Notes: a model not told the origin generated them from the sequence alone. A stretch of 64,000 bases of DNA from an uncultured Lachnospiraceae bacterium (GCA_946628415.1 CAMOWK010000003.1:124001-188000), one strand, 5' to 3'; counted from the stretch's first letter, positions 28,416 through 37,676 are shown. Translations and numbers: made by a program.

Positions 28416-31070
28416 TCAGCCTATCTGCTTTTTAGCTTCTTCTACTCCGACTTTTAAAGCTTCGTCAATTCCAGCAGAATTTTTTCCACCTGCCTGAGCC
28501 ATATTTGGACGGCCACCACCGCCACCACCGCATATAGGAGCAATAACCTTAATAAGATTACCGGCATGTATACCTGAAGCCACAGCATCATCACTTGCCA
28601 TTACAAGAAGGTTGACCTTTTCTCCGTTTGCTGCAGCAATGATGATAACAGATTTACCAAGCTTCTGCTTCATATCATCGCCAAGAGTTCTCATTGCATT
28701 TACATCCACATCCTTAAGCTTTAGCGGAAGTATGCTTAAATCTCCTACTTTAACAGCTCCCTCAGCTGCGTTTCCTGCAGCATCCTTTGCAAGTTTATCC
28801 TTAAGTTTCTGATTCTCACTTGTAAGAGCTTTGATCTCTGCCATGAGACTTTCTATCTTGTCATAAAGCTTATCAGGTTCAGCCTTTGCAGCCCTTGCTG
28901 ATTTAATAAGCATCTCTTCAATTTCGTTAAAATGGCTGATGGCACCTTTTCCTGTAAGCGCCTCTATACGTCTTACTCCGGCAGCTATACCTGATTCCGA
29001 AACTATCTTAAATGCCCTTATAACTCCTGTATCCTTAACATGAGTACCACCGCAAAGTTCAATGGAGAAGTCATCCATAAATACGACTCTTACAGTATCT
29101 CCGTACTTTTCTCCGAAAAGAGCCATAGCTCCGGTTTTCTTTGCCTCTTCTATGGACATTTCCTTAGTAACAACAGATAGGTTTGCTTCAATTTCTTGAT
29201 TAACTATACTTTCAACTTTACGTATTTCCTCTTCAGTCATGGCTTTTCCGTGAGAAAAGTCGAATCTGAGTCTGTCAGGTCCTACATATGAACCCTTCTG
29301 TTCAACATGATCACCAAGAACCATTTTAAGAGCCTTCTGAAGAAGGTGCGTAGCTGAATGGTTGTTACAAATGTCAGCTCTTCTGTCAGTATCTACCTTA
29401 AGAGTAACATTGTCGTCCTTCTTAATGCATCCTTTAACAACTTCACCAACATGAGCATATTTTCCGCTCTTAAGCTTGATCACATCTTTTACAGCAAATG
29501 AACCGTTCTCTGATTCAATCACACCTGTATCTGCTATCTGACCACCCATGGTAGCATAGAAAGGAGTCTTTTCTACAATTACAGTTCCTTTTTCTCCCTC
29601 ACTTAGAACGTCTACAAGCTTTTCCTCATCGGATAAACCGCAAACAGCTGATGTATCACTGAGGTTATCGTACCCAGAAAACAGAGTTGCGTTTTCATCC
29701 TCCAATCCAGCAAAAATGTCAGTATCTGCAGCAAGTGTCGCCTTAAAACTCTGACCTTTTCTTGCTTTATCCTTAGCATCTTCCATGGCTTTATCAAATC
29801 CAGCCATATCAACGGTGATTCCTTCTTCCTCTGCCATTTCAACAGTAAGTTCGATAGGGAATCCAAATGTATCATAAAGGTAAAAGGCAGAATCTCCGTC
29901 TATAGTCTTCGCACCTTTTCCTTTTTTCTCATCAAGAATCTTCTTAAACTCTTTCATTCCGTTTTCAAGAGTGCTTTCAAATCTTTCAATCTCTTTTCCA
30001 AGTTCAGAAAGTATGAATTCTCTGTTTTCAATGAGAAGCGGATAACTGTCATCATATACCTTATCTATGTATATCTTTGCAAGATCAAGAAGATCTGTTT
30101 TTGTAAGTCTAAGATTTCTTCCGTGTCTTACAGCTCTTCTTATGAGACGGCGGAGTACATATCCTGCACCCACATTTGAAGGAGTGAGCTTTGCTGCGTC
30201 ACCGATAAGCATAACACTTGTTCGCATATGATCTGCAAGGATTCTCATGGAACGAGTCTTATCATCGTCAGCATCATATTTAGCATTTGATTTACTCTCT
30301 ATGAATTCTATGGCAAGCGTGAAAAGGTCTGTCTTATAAACATCCTTTGTGCCGTTAAGAAATGCCAGGATTCTTTCAAGTCCCCAGCCTGTATCAACAT
30401 TCTTTTGCTTAAGCGGAGTAAGATGTCCGTCATGATGCTTTTCATACTGCATAAAAACATCATTTCCGAGCTCAGTATATTTACCGCATGAACATCCCGG
30501 ACCACAGTCAGGACCGCAGTCAGGTACATCTGCCATATAAAACATTTCACTATCAGGTCCACAAGGTCCGTATTCAAGTCCCCACCAGTTATCTTCAGCG
30601 GGAAGATAGTATATATTTTCAGGCTTAAATCCTGATGCTATTCTATACTTTGCACCTTCTTCGTCTCTCGGTGCATTTTCATCTCCTGCAAATACAGTTG
30701 CTGCAAGATGATCTCTGTCAAATCCGAAAACTTCTGTAAGAAGCTCATAACTCCATTTACATCTTTCTTCCTTGAAATAATCGCCAAGACTCCAGCTTCC
30801 CATCATTTCGAAAAATGTAACATGGCTCTTATCGCCTACAGAATCGATATCATTTGTACGCACACAGCCCTGTACATTGCATAACCTTGTTCCGAGAGGA
30901 TGCTTCTCACCGAGAAGGTATGGCATAAGCGGTTGCATGCCGGCAACATTGAAAAGAACTCCTGTTGAACCGTCGGATACAAGTGATACGGCACCAACAT
31001 CCACATGTCCTCTTTCTATGTAAAAGTCCTTCCATATTTTTCTAAGTTCTTTTGATGTAAAAACTCTCAT
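28416..31070 (-). CDS. alaS: Alanyl-tRNA synthetase
   Basis: Charges tRNA-Ala; 884 residues, full length. The class II aminoacylation core begins at the N-terminus (MRVFTSKELRKIWKDFY) with GSTGVLFNVAGMQPL and the long motif around FFEMMGSWSLGDYFKEE. The editing domain has the zinc ligands HSATHLL and CGGTHV. A C-Ala oligomerisation tail (AAANGEKVNLLVMASDDAV, GGGGGGRPNMAQAGG) ends the protein. Upstream there is no room for a T-box; the gene follows a 43-residue membrane protein by 18 bases. Confidence 0.98.
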   Translation of the reverse strand: MRVFTSKELRKIWKDFYIERGHVDVGAVSLVSDGSTGVLFNVAGMQPLMPYLLGEKHPLGTRLCNVQGCVRTNDIDSVGDKSHVTFFEMMGSWSLGDYFKEERCKWSYELLTEVFGFDRDHLAATVFAGDENAPRDEEGAKYRIASGFKPENIYYLPAEDNWWGLEYGPCGPDSEMFYMADVPDCGPDCGPGCSCGKYTELGNDVFMQYEKHHDGHLTPLKQKNVDTGWGLERILAFLNGTKDVYKTDLFTLAIEFIESKSNAKYDADDDKTRSMRILADHMRTSVMLIGDAAKLTPSNVGAGYVLRRLIRRAVRHGRNLRLTKTDLLDLAKIYIDKVYDDSYPLLIENREFILSELGKEIERFESTLENGMKEFKKILDEKKGKGAKTIDGDSAFYLYDTFGFPIELTVEMAEEEGITVDMAGFDKAMEDAKDKARKGQSFKATLAADTDIFAGLEDENATLFSGYDNLSDTSAVCGLSDEEKLVDVLSEGEKGTVIVEKTPFYATMGGQIADTGVIESENGSFAVKDVIKLKSGKYAHVGEVVKGCIKKDDNVTLKVDTDRRADICNNHSATHLLQKALKMVLGDHVEQKGSYVGPDRLRFDFSHGKAMTEEEIRKVESIVNQEIEANLSVVTKEMSIEEAKKTGAMALFGEKYGDTVRVVFMDDFSIELCGGTHVKDTGVIRAFKIVSESGIAAGVRRIEALTGKGAISHFNEIEEMLIKSARAAKAEPDKLYDKIESLMAEIKALTSENQKLKDKLAKDAAGNAAEGAVKVGDLSILPLKLKDVDVNAMRTLGDDMKQKLGKSVIIIAAANGEKVNLLVMASDDAVASGIHAGNLIKVIAPICGGGGGGRPNMAQAGGKNSAGIDEALKVGVEEAKKQIG

Positions 31071-31088
31071 AAACAGTAATCCTCCGGT

Positions 31089-31220
31089 CTAGGCTTCTTT
31101 ACCTTTATTATCTTTTGATTTTCTGTATGCTTTACCGGCTAAAAAACCGACAACAGCAACAATAAGAAGTATAATGTATTTAAAAACATATGTGACAAAT
31201 TCTGAAATTAAGGCACTCAT
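31089..31220 (-). CDS. Small membrane protein (43 residues)
   Basis: A short gene below usual length cut-offs. It starts at ATG 31220 behind AAGGAAG with seven bases spacing and ends at TAG 31091-31089. The product MSALISEFVTYVFKYI continues into a single hydrophobic helix (about residues 8-30, ILLIVAVVGFLAG) and a basic tail (KAYRKSKDNKGKEA), giving a probable N-out, C-in single-span protein. It sits 26 bases after hisIE and 18 bases before alaS, on the same strand. No function is known to me; good ribosome binding site and membrane topology argue for a real gene. Confidence 0.75.
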   Translation of the reverse strand: MSALISEFVTYVFKYIILLIVAVVGFLAGKAYRKSKDNKGKEA

Positions 31221-31246
31221 AACTCATCTTCCTTTCAATTGTCCGT

Positions 31247-32509
31247 TTATTCACGGTCAGCAAGTTCTTTTATGATATCATCCCATGTCATACTTCTTTC
31301 TGCCATGAGCACCATCATATGATACATAAGATCTGAAATCTCATACTTCATTTCTTCTGGATCAGGATTTTTAGCGGCAATAATAACTTCAGTCGATTCC
31401 TCGCCAAATTTCTTTAAAATCTTATCAATTCCTTTATCGAAAAGATAATTCGTATAAGAACCTTCTTTAGGATTCTTCTTCCTGTCCATGATTACATTAT
31501 AGACATCCTTAAATACAGTAAGCGGATTCGTGTCATTGTAATCCTTCTTAACAAGCGGAGTGAAGAAACAAGTTGGATTCCCGGTATGACATGCCGGTCC
31601 TATCTGGGAAACCTTCGCAAGTATCGTATCCTTATCACAGTCAATAGTAAGGGATTTTACAAACTGAAAATGTCCCGATGTCTCTCCTTTAGTCCAGAGA
31701 CTTTCTCTTGATCTGGAATAGTAAGTCATTCTTCCGGTCTCTATAGTTTTCTTATAGGACTCTTCGTTCATATATGCAAGCATCAATACTTCGCCTGTCT
31801 TATAATCCTGTACCACACACGGAATAAGCCCTTTTTCATCTGTTTTAAATTCAGAGAAATCAATCTGGCTTTCATAAAGATTAACAGGAACACCTTTTTT
31901 ACTAAACTCCTGCTTAATCTGCATGATGTCATGCTGTTCGAGATTATAAAGACTTATAGCTTCGGCATTCGTCTCAGACATAAGATCGGCTATTTCGGAA
32001 CCATCGGTTGAATAAGACGAAACTATAGTTGGAAGTTTAACCGTTTCTCTGATTTTCTTTACTATCTCAGGATAGTCAGGAAATGAATTATGATGAAGGA
32101 GAAGTAATTCTCCGCATCCGGCTTCCTTTAATCGGAGGCCATACTCTATAGGATCATCTACTTCGGTAAGATCGATAGTAACTATAATTCTCTCTCCGCC
32201 AAATCGTGCTGCAGCTTCACTGACAATTGAAATGTCACTTCTGGGTGCGGAATTCATACAAACCTTAGATGCTCCTGCATAAAGCAGTTTCTTAACATCT
32301 TCAAGTCTTCTTACTCCTCCGCATGCAATGAGAGGTATATCAATCTCGCTGGTTATTTCTTTGATAATAGGTATATTCTTATCGATACTCTCTCTTGTAG
32401 CAGTACTGTCGAAGAATGCAACCTCATCTGCACCGGTATCATTATAGAGCTTTGCTTCCGCAATCGGGTTTTCCATAGTTACACATGGGATTATCTTTTT
32501 AAAATCCAT
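31247..32509 (-). CDS. hisI: HisIE bifunctional enzyme with N-terminal degenerate HisF-like domain
   Basis: Steps two and three of histidine synthesis: pyrophosphate removal from phosphoribosyl-ATP (HisE) and ring opening of phosphoribosyl-AMP (HisI). HisI occupies about residues 220-320 (zinc and metal ligands in IDCDKDT and [12 protein letters not shown]). HisE occupies about 330-420 ([27 protein letters not shown]). The first 205 residues are a TIM barrel related to HisF ([38 protein letters not shown]). In this barrel the catalytic Asp of the CLDV motif is replaced, and the second phosphate-binding glycine loops are lost. I start at ATG 32509 (MDFKKII); a GTG at 32524 is also possible. 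Fusion seems genuine, as there is one continuous frame. Confidence 0.9.
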   Translation of the reverse strand: MDFKKIIPCVTMENPIAEAKLYNDTGADEVAFFDSTATRESIDKNIPIIKEITSEIDIPLIACGGVRRLEDVKKLLYAGASKVCMNSAPRSDISIVSEAAARFGGERIIVTIDLTEVDDPIEYGLRLKEAGCGELLLLHHNSFPDYPEIVKKIRETVKLPTIVSSYSTDGSEIADLMSETNAEAISLYNLEQHDIMQIKQEFSKKGVPVNLYESQIDFSEFKTDEKGLIPCVVQDYKTGEVLMLAYMNEESYKKTIETGRMTYYSRSRESLWTKGETSGHFQFVKSLTIDCDKDTILAKVSQIGPACHTGNPTCFFTPLVKKDYNDTNPLTVFKDVYNVIMDRKKNPKEGSYTNYLFDKGIDKILKKFGEESTEVIIAAKNPDPEEMKYEISDLMYHMMVLMAERSMTWDDIIKELADRE

Positions 32510-32533
32510 ATACTTCTGACTCACTTTCTATGT

Positions 32534-33130
32534 TTATAATGTACCCTTGGTTGAAAGAATCTCTCCACGGAGACTTTCATCGAAGGAAACAGCGGTCTTA
32601 AGCGCATTTGCAAATGCTTTAAATGCAGCTTCTATAATATGATGATTGTTTACGCCATCAAGCTGTTTTAGATGCAGATTCATTTCTCCTGCATATGAAA
32701 CAGCATAAAAGAATTCCTTAGTCATTTCCGTATCAAAATAACCGACTCTGGGCGTTGTAAGCTTTAAATCATAATTAAGATATGGTCTTCCGGAAAGATC
32801 GACAGCAGAAAGAATAAGAGTTTCATCCATTGGCATAATAAATGAAGCATATCTCTTTATACCCGCCTTATCACCAAGCGCATCTTTTATAGCCTTCCCA
32901 AGAACTATACCTACATCTTCAATGGTATGATGTGAATCCACATAAAGATCGCCCTCACAGTTAAGCTTAAGGTCAAATCTGCCGTGTTTTGCAAAACTGA
33001 TTAACATATGGTCGAAGAAGCCTATTCCGGTATTAACCTCAGCCTTTCCGCTTCCATCAAGGTTCAGCATAACGGAAATATCTGTTTCACCTGTTTTTCT
33101 GCTGATATTTGCTATTCTTTCTTTAGACAT
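32534..33130 (-). CDS. hisB: Imidazoleglycerol-phosphate dehydratase
   Basis: Dehydrates imidazole glycerol phosphate in histidine synthesis. It is the single-function HisB of 198 residues, with manganese-binding motifs HHTIEDVGIVLG and HIIEAAFKAFA, plus the N-terminal TGIGFFDHMLISFAKHG. ATG 33130 has AAAGGAG five bases upstream. It lies between hisD and hisIE. The histidinol-phosphate aminotransferase gene hisC, which often sits beside hisB, is absent. Confidence 0.97.
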   Translation of the reverse strand: MSKERIANISRKTGETDISVMLNLDGSGKAEVNTGIGFFDHMLISFAKHGRFDLKLNCEGDLYVDSHHTIEDVGIVLGKAIKDALGDKAGIKRYASFIMPMDETLILSAVDLSGRPYLNYDLKLTTPRVGYFDTEMTKEFFYAVSYAGEMNLHLKQLDGVNNHHIIEAAFKAFANALKTAVSFDESLRGEILSTKGTL

Positions 33131-33141
33131 AAGCACTCCTT

Positions 33142-34440
33142 TTATTCTACATCCTCAAATCTAACTCGCATTGAATTTGCGTGAGCTGTAAGTCCTTCAG
33201 CTTTTGCAAAAGTCATTACATCTTTATATACATTTCTCAAAGCAGGTTCAGAATAGCTGATTATACTTGATTTCTTGATGAAATCATCAACACCCAGCGG
33301 AGAGAAAAATCTTGCAGTACCGTTTGTCGGAAGTACATGGTTAGGACCTGCAAAATAATCGCCCAGTGGCTCTGATGAATACTCACCGAGGAACATAGCT
33401 CCGGCATTCTTAACCTTGGTCATTGTATCATAAGGATTCTTTGTCACTATCTCGAGATGTTCCGGAGCGATTTCGTTTACAACATCAATTCCGTCCTCAA
33501 GATTATCTGTAACAAGTATATATCCAAAATTATCAAGTGATTTTTGTATTATTTCTTTTCGTTCAAGCTCTGCGGTAAACTTTTCAGTCCACATGGAAAC
33601 TTCTTCAGCAAGCTTCATGCTGTCTGTAACAAGTATAGCGCTTGCAAGTTCATCATGTTCTGCCTGTGAAAGAAGATCTGCTGCTACAAATTTAGGTGTA
33701 GCTGTTTCATCCGCAAGGACAAGTATCTCGCTTGGTCCTGCAACTGAATCAATACTTACATGTCCATATACAAGTCTTTTGGCAAGTGCCACGAAAATGT
33801 TTCCCGGTCCTACTATCTTATCTACCTTCGGTATGGACTGTGTTCCAAATGCCATGGCAGCTATAGCCTGAGCACCACCGACCTTATATACTTCAGTAAC
33901 ACCGGCTTCTTTAGCGGCAACAAGAGTTGTAGGATATACCTTACCTTCACTATTGCATGGAGTGCACATGATTATATGTTCAACCCCTGCAACTTCAGCA
34001 GGTGCAACATTCATAAGCACTGTGGAAGGATATGCAGCTTTTCCTCCCGGAACGTAAACGCCGGCATACTCAATAGGACTTATCTTCTGTCCAAGTATAG
34101 TTCCGTCAGACTTTGTATCTATCCAGCTGTTTCTCTTCTGAAGACTGTGATATTCTCTGATATTTTTAAGTGCGCGTCTGATGACACGTATCAGTTCATC
34201 GTCTACCTTTTCGTATGCTTCCTTTATTTCTTCATCCGTAACTCTGACGTTTGATTCATTTATATCTGCCTTATCAAACTTTTTTGTGTACTCAAATACT
34301 GCCTTATCACGATTCTCTTTAACATTTGCTATGATTTCTTTAACAGTATTTTCATAAGGACCGTAATTATCCGGTGACCTTTTTATAAGATTTTTCATTA
34401 CATCAAGCTTTGACGTTTCATCTAATTTAATGATTCTCAT
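33142..34440 (-). CDS. hisD: Histidinol dehydrogenase
   Basis: Catalyses the last two oxidations of histidinol to histidine with NAD. The 432 residues show YVPGGKAAYPSTVLMNVAPA, the NAD-binding and zinc region AGPSEILVLAD with DLLSQAEHDELASA, and the C-terminal segment LPTNGTARFFSPLGVDDFIKKSS. Full length. AGAGGT precedes the ATG. Second-largest member of the his operon. Confidence 0.98.
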   Translation of the reverse strand: MRIIKLDETSKLDVMKNLIKRSPDNYGPYENTVKEIIANVKENRDKAVFEYTKKFDKADINESNVRVTDEEIKEAYEKVDDELIRVIRRALKNIREYHSLQKRNSWIDTKSDGTILGQKISPIEYAGVYVPGGKAAYPSTVLMNVAPAEVAGVEHIIMCTPCNSEGKVYPTTLVAAKEAGVTEVYKVGGAQAIAAMAFGTQSIPKVDKIVGPGNIFVALAKRLVYGHVSIDSVAGPSEILVLADETATPKFVAADLLSQAEHDELASAILVTDSMKLAEEVSMWTEKFTAELERKEIIQKSLDNFGYILVTDNLEDGIDVVNEIAPEHLEIVTKNPYDTMTKVKNAGAMFLGEYSSEPLGDYFAGPNHVLPTNGTARFFSPLGVDDFIKKSSIISYSEPALRNVYKDVMTFAKAEGLTAHANSMRVRFEDVE

Positions 34441-34480
34441 ATATACCTCTCTGAAAATATAAAAAGCTAATTATTCATTA

Positions 34481-35125
34481 TCAGTCTTCTTTAAGTATTT
34501 TATTTAAATCAGTAAGCAGTTTGCTGATTCTTTCATGCTCTATCCTAAGCGAAACACGGTTAACTATTATTCTTGCCGAAAGATCCGTTACCGTCTCAAG
34601 AACCTCAAGACCGTTTTCCTTTAAAGTGGTTCCGGTTTCAACTATATCAACTATTACATCAGCAAGCCCCACTATAGGTGCAAGCTCAACCGAACCGTTA
34701 AGCTTAATTATCTCAACCGACTGATGCTTAACATTATCAAAATATTCTTTTGCTATATGCGGATATTTGCTTGCTACTCTAATGATTTCATTACTCTTTA
34801 AAAGTTCCTTTGCTGATTCATGACCGCAAACACACATACGGCATTTTCCGAACCCGAGATCCATAACCTCATGAATCTTTCTGGATTCTTCAAGTATCGT
34901 ATCTCTGCCGACAACACCTATATCGGCTGCTCCATATTCAACATAAGTAGGTACGTCACTGGCTTTTGCAAGAAAAAACCTGTAACCTTCTTTTTCATTT
35001 GTAAATATAAGTTTTCTTGTATCCTTATCCTTTATCTCTTCACATGAGATCCCTATTCTTTCAAGAAGATCCACAGTGGTTCGGGCAAGTCTTCCCTTCG
35101 CAAGGGCAAATGTAAGGTATCTCAT
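34481..35125 (-). CDS. hisG: ATP phosphoribosyltransferase, short form catalytic subunit
   Basis: First and committed step of histidine synthesis. The 214-residue short form lacks the regulatory C-terminal domain and needs HisZ, which is the adjacent gene. Visible family blocks are LTFALAKGRLA at the start, VGRDTILEE, and the phosphoribosyl-pyrophosphate loop VDIVETGTTLKENGL. Its ATG overlaps the hisZ stop by 4 bases, so the two subunits are translationally coupled. Confidence 0.97.
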   Translation of the reverse strand: MRYLTFALAKGRLARTTVDLLERIGISCEEIKDKDTRKLIFTNEKEGYRFFLAKASDVPTYVEYGAADIGVVGRDTILEESRKIHEVMDLGFGKCRMCVCGHESAKELLKSNEIIRVASKYPHIAKEYFDNVKHQSVEIIKLNGSVELAPIVGLADVIVDIVETGTTLKENGLEVLETVTDLSARIIVNRVSLRIEHERISKLLTDLNKILKED

Positions 35126-36387
35126 ACATTTCCTCCTTCAAACAGTTCTCCGGTCTTTAAATCTTTTGTTTCACCGTTATGTATAAGTTTTGAACTGTTT
35201 TCATCAATAAGATAGTATATATAACTTATTCCGAAACAAACGGAGTAATCTACATATTCTTCAAGTTCATGTCTCGCAGACTTTCTGATAAGCGAAACTT
35301 TTTTACCGAGAGATCGAAGTTTTGTTGCAAAACTTACTGCTTCTTTCTGGCTTTCTATATTATAAAGCACAAGTATACCGTCTGTTGATGCGGCCGGTTT
35401 TAAATGCTGTGCGGAAAGTGCAAGCAGAAGCTCATCAACAAGTATTGTAAATCCGATTGAAGGAGCGTTTTTACCAAATTCGGAAAGGAGGGTGTTATAA
35501 CGACCGCCTTTAACTATGGCATCACCTGTTCCGTATGTATAAGCTCTGAAAATGATACCTGTATAATATTCATATCCATTTAACATACCGAGATCAAAGC
35601 CAACATAGTCTTCGTAGCCGTAATACGAAAGAGCCGTATATACTCTTTTCAGCCTTTCTAATGCATCTAATGACTTTTTGTTAGAAGTAAATCCTGATGC
35701 ATTATCGAGAATTTCTTTACCACCAAACAGTTTTGCAAAATTCGAAAATGCATCTCTGATATTATCAGGAATATCAAGTGTTAGAACATACTCACTGAGT
35801 CCAAAGAAATTACGCATTTCTATATAGCTTCTGATTCTGTCCTCTTCATCCTTATCAATACCAGCATCTTCAATAAGTCCTTTAAAGTATTCAACCTCAC
35901 CTATTTCAATTTTGAAATCAGTCAGTCCGGCAGCTTTAAGAGAATCAATCGTAAGAGCAAGCATTTCCGCATCTCCGGCAGATGAGTCATCATTTATAAA
36001 CTCACACCCTATCTGAGTTGTCTCATTGGATTTTCCCTGATGAAGCGGTACATTTTTAAATACTTTACCGGTATAACAAAGCTTGATCGGAAGCTCTTCA
36101 TTCTCATAATATTTTGTTACGCACCTTGCAACACTCGGTGTAAAATCAGGTCTTAAAACAAGTGTGTTGTTATTCCTGTCAAAGAATTTATACATAAGAT
36201 TACTTGGTGCAGATCCGATACTCTGATTGAATATATTGAAATATTCAAAGGTAGGGGTTTCTATATCATGAAAACCATAGCCATGAAAGACATGATGAAT
36301 AGAATCAAGAACCTTACTCTTTATTTCCATCTCATCACCATATATATCCCTGATACCGTCAGGGGTATGAATCAGCTTTTCTTTCAT
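35122..36387 (-). CDS. hisZ: ATP phosphoribosyltransferase regulatory subunit HisZ
   Basis: A histidyl-tRNA synthetase paralogue without charging activity that forms the active, histidine-sensitive complex with short HisG. It opens with TPDGIRDIYGDE and shows class II synthetase motifs (LRPDFTPSVARCV, GCEFINDDSSAGDAEML, GGRYNTLLSEFG). The ATG at 36387 has AAAGGAAA upstream and gives 421 residues; an in-frame extension to 36486 covers the promoter region and is not coding. It is the first gene of the his operon. A true HisS is not in the window. Confidence 0.9.
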   Translation of the reverse strand: MKEKLIHTPDGIRDIYGDEMEIKSKVLDSIHHVFHGYGFHDIETPTFEYFNIFNQSIGSAPSNLMYKFFDRNNNTLVLRPDFTPSVARCVTKYYENEELPIKLCYTGKVFKNVPLHQGKSNETTQIGCEFINDDSSAGDAEMLALTIDSLKAAGLTDFKIEIGEVEYFKGLIEDAGIDKDEEDRIRSYIEMRNFFGLSEYVLTLDIPDNIRDAFSNFAKLFGGKEILDNASGFTSNKKSLDALERLKRVYTALSYYGYEDYVGFDLGMLNGYEYYTGIIFRAYTYGTGDAIVKGGRYNTLLSEFGKNAPSIGFTILVDELLLALSAQHLKPAASTDGILVLYNIESQKEAVSFATKLRSLGKKVSLIRKSARHELEEYVDYSVCFGISYIYYLIDENSSKLIHNGETKDLKTGELFEGGNV

Positions 36388-36421
36388 AATAGATTTCCTT
36401 TCTTTTGACATAGCTTTAAAT

Positions 36422-36450
36422 AGTATAATTCTTTTTGGGTTATGTTTCAA
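36422..36450 (-). promoter_or_regulatory. Promoter of the his operon
   Basis: TTGAAA and TATACT with a 17-base spacer on the minus strand, placing the start about 28 bases upstream of hisZ. The leader is too short for a His T-box or attenuator, and none is visible. The -35 box is 12 bases from the lexA-hisZ palindrome. Confidence 0.8.
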
Positions 36451-36461
36451 GAAAATTGTTT

Positions 36462-36477
36462 GCAAACATATGTTTGC
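36462..36477. promoter_or_regulatory. Putative LexA operator (perfect 16-bp palindrome)
   Basis: GCAAACATATGTTTGC is a perfect inverted repeat between the divergent lexA and hisZ genes. It resembles the Gram-positive SOS box CGAAC-N4-GTTCG with one symmetric change per half-site (AAAC/GTTT). It overlaps the -35 box of the lexA promoter, the expected place for autorepression. Confidence 0.72.
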
Positions 36478-36502
36478 TTTTGGCATATTCTTATGATATT
36501 AT
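36474..36502 (+). promoter_or_regulatory. Probable lexA promoter
   Basis: TTGCTT and TATTAT with a 17-base spacer. The -35 element overlaps the right half of the palindrome at 36462-36477. A TATGAT element nearby (36492-36497) is an alternative -10. The predicted leader before lexA is about 75 bases, AT-rich, with nothing else recognisable. Confidence 0.6.
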
Positions 36503-36585
36503 TAGAGATAATATCCGCTTGAATATTCAGCAGATATATATGACATATTTATTTTTATATAACTCATATAATAATGGAGATTAAT

Positions 36586-37203
36586 ATGTATAAAAAAGAG
36601 CTTACCGCAAAACAAAAAGAAATACTTGAATATATAAGGCAGGCAATTACCGAAAAAGGCTATCCGCCTGCCGTAAGAGAAATCGGACTTGCTGTTGGAC
36701 TCTCTTCTACTTCATCTGTTCATTCCCAGCTAAGGAATCTCGAAGCAAAGGGATATATCAGACGTGACCCTGCAAAAAACAGATGTATAGAGATCATCGA
36801 CGAAGAATACCGTGTGTCAAACCCTGAGATTGCAAGTCTTCCTATAGTCGGAACCGTAACTGCAGGAGAACCGATACTTGCCGTTGAAAACATTACAGGT
36901 TATTTTCCTATCTCCCCTGATTATCTTACCAATCAGGAGACATTCATGCTTAAGGTTCGCGGTGAAAGCATGATAAATGCTCATATAATGGATGGCGATA
37001 TACTTATTGTGGAAAAGAAAGAAACTGCTTCAAATGGCGAGATTGTTGTAGCGCTTATCGATGATTCCGCAACTGTAAAGAGGTTCTATAAAGAGAACGG
37101 GCACATCAGACTCCAGCCTGAAAATGATACTATGGATCCTATCATTGTAGAAGATTGTATGATAATCGGAAGAGTCATAGGACTGTTTAGAACCATGAAG
37201 TAA
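36586..37203 (+). CDS. lexA: SOS repressor LexA
   Basis: Represses DNA-damage response genes and cleaves itself when RecA is activated. The N-terminal winged-helix domain is at residues 1-65 (LTAKQKEILEYIRQAI, YPPAVREIGLAVGLSSTSSVHSQL). The cleavage pair is A93-G94 in TVTAGEPI. The catalytic dyad is S128 in GESM and K165 in ATVKRF. I choose ATG 36586 because GGAG lies seven bases upstream; the ATG at 36574 overlaps that site. The 205-residue length is normal. One of only two plus-strand genes in the window. Confidence 0.96.
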   Translation: MYKKELTAKQKEILEYIRQAITEKGYPPAVREIGLAVGLSSTSSVHSQLRNLEAKGYIRRDPAKNRCIEIIDEEYRVSNPEIASLPIVGTVTAGEPILAVENITGYFPISPDYLTNQETFMLKVRGESMINAHIMDGDILIVEKKETASNGEIVVALIDDSATVKRFYKENGHIRLQPENDTMDPIIVEDCMIIGRVIGLFRTMK

Positions 37204-37234
37204 CTAATTCATTTAATTTATACAAGTAACGCAC

Positions 37235-37273
37235 AAAACCCTCCTTACCGATTGAACGGTAAAAGAGGGTTTT
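37235..37273. terminator. Bidirectional terminator between lexA and an unknown gene
   Basis: AAAACCCTC and GAGGGTTTT form a nine-pair stem, with an inner pair ACCG/CGGT extending it. The A and T runs on both flanks allow function for lexA (plus) and for the convergent gene at 37300 (minus). Confidence 0.88.
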
Positions 37274-37299
37274 ATCATATCACGAGCTTTTAATCAAAA

Positions 37300-37629
37300 T
37301 TACGAATAAATCACATCCATATAAATTGCTTTTTTATCTTCTTTGCAGGTTACAAATCTGTATCTTACTCTCTCACCCTCATTATATCTAAGGTACATGG
37401 ACGAATAAGGGTAAGTAACTTTTTCAGTAAATGATTTAAACTCTGTATTTGCAGCATCAACCGAAAACTTTTTCAGTTTGATATCAACTATATAGTTATT
37501 AAAACTAACAGTTATACTGTATTTATCGATTTTTTTATTATCTTTTAGGATCAAATTCAATTTGTCATATATTTCCTGGTTAACAACCAGTTCAACCTTT
37601 GACAGATAGTCATTCATTACTCTGAACAT
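37300..37629 (-). CDS. Unknown 109-residue protein
   Basis: I do not recognise this protein. It is small, soluble, and lysine/tyrosine rich, with predicted alternating strands (YSITVSFNNYIVDIKLKKFSV; YLRYNEGERVRYRFVTCKE). No membrane segment or signal is seen. GAGG lies eight bases upstream of the ATG at 37629, and TATAAT lies further upstream in the short gap after the HD-GYP gene. It ends against the bidirectional terminator, so it is the last gene of its transcript. Confidence 0.65.
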   Translation of the reverse strand: MFRVMNDYLSKVELVVNQEIYDKLNLILKDNKKIDKYSITVSFNNYIVDIKLKKFSVDAANTEFKSFTEKVTYPYSSMYLRYNEGERVRYRFVTCKEDKKAIYMDVIYS

Positions 37630-37676
37630 TTTTATGCCTCGTTATTATATTTTAACCTCTTGATTCTAAGCCTTAT

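Noticed and set aside
28353..31246. T-box leader for alaS
   Set aside because: The gap upstream of alaS is filled by the 43-residue gene; no specifier loop or T-box sequence is visible.
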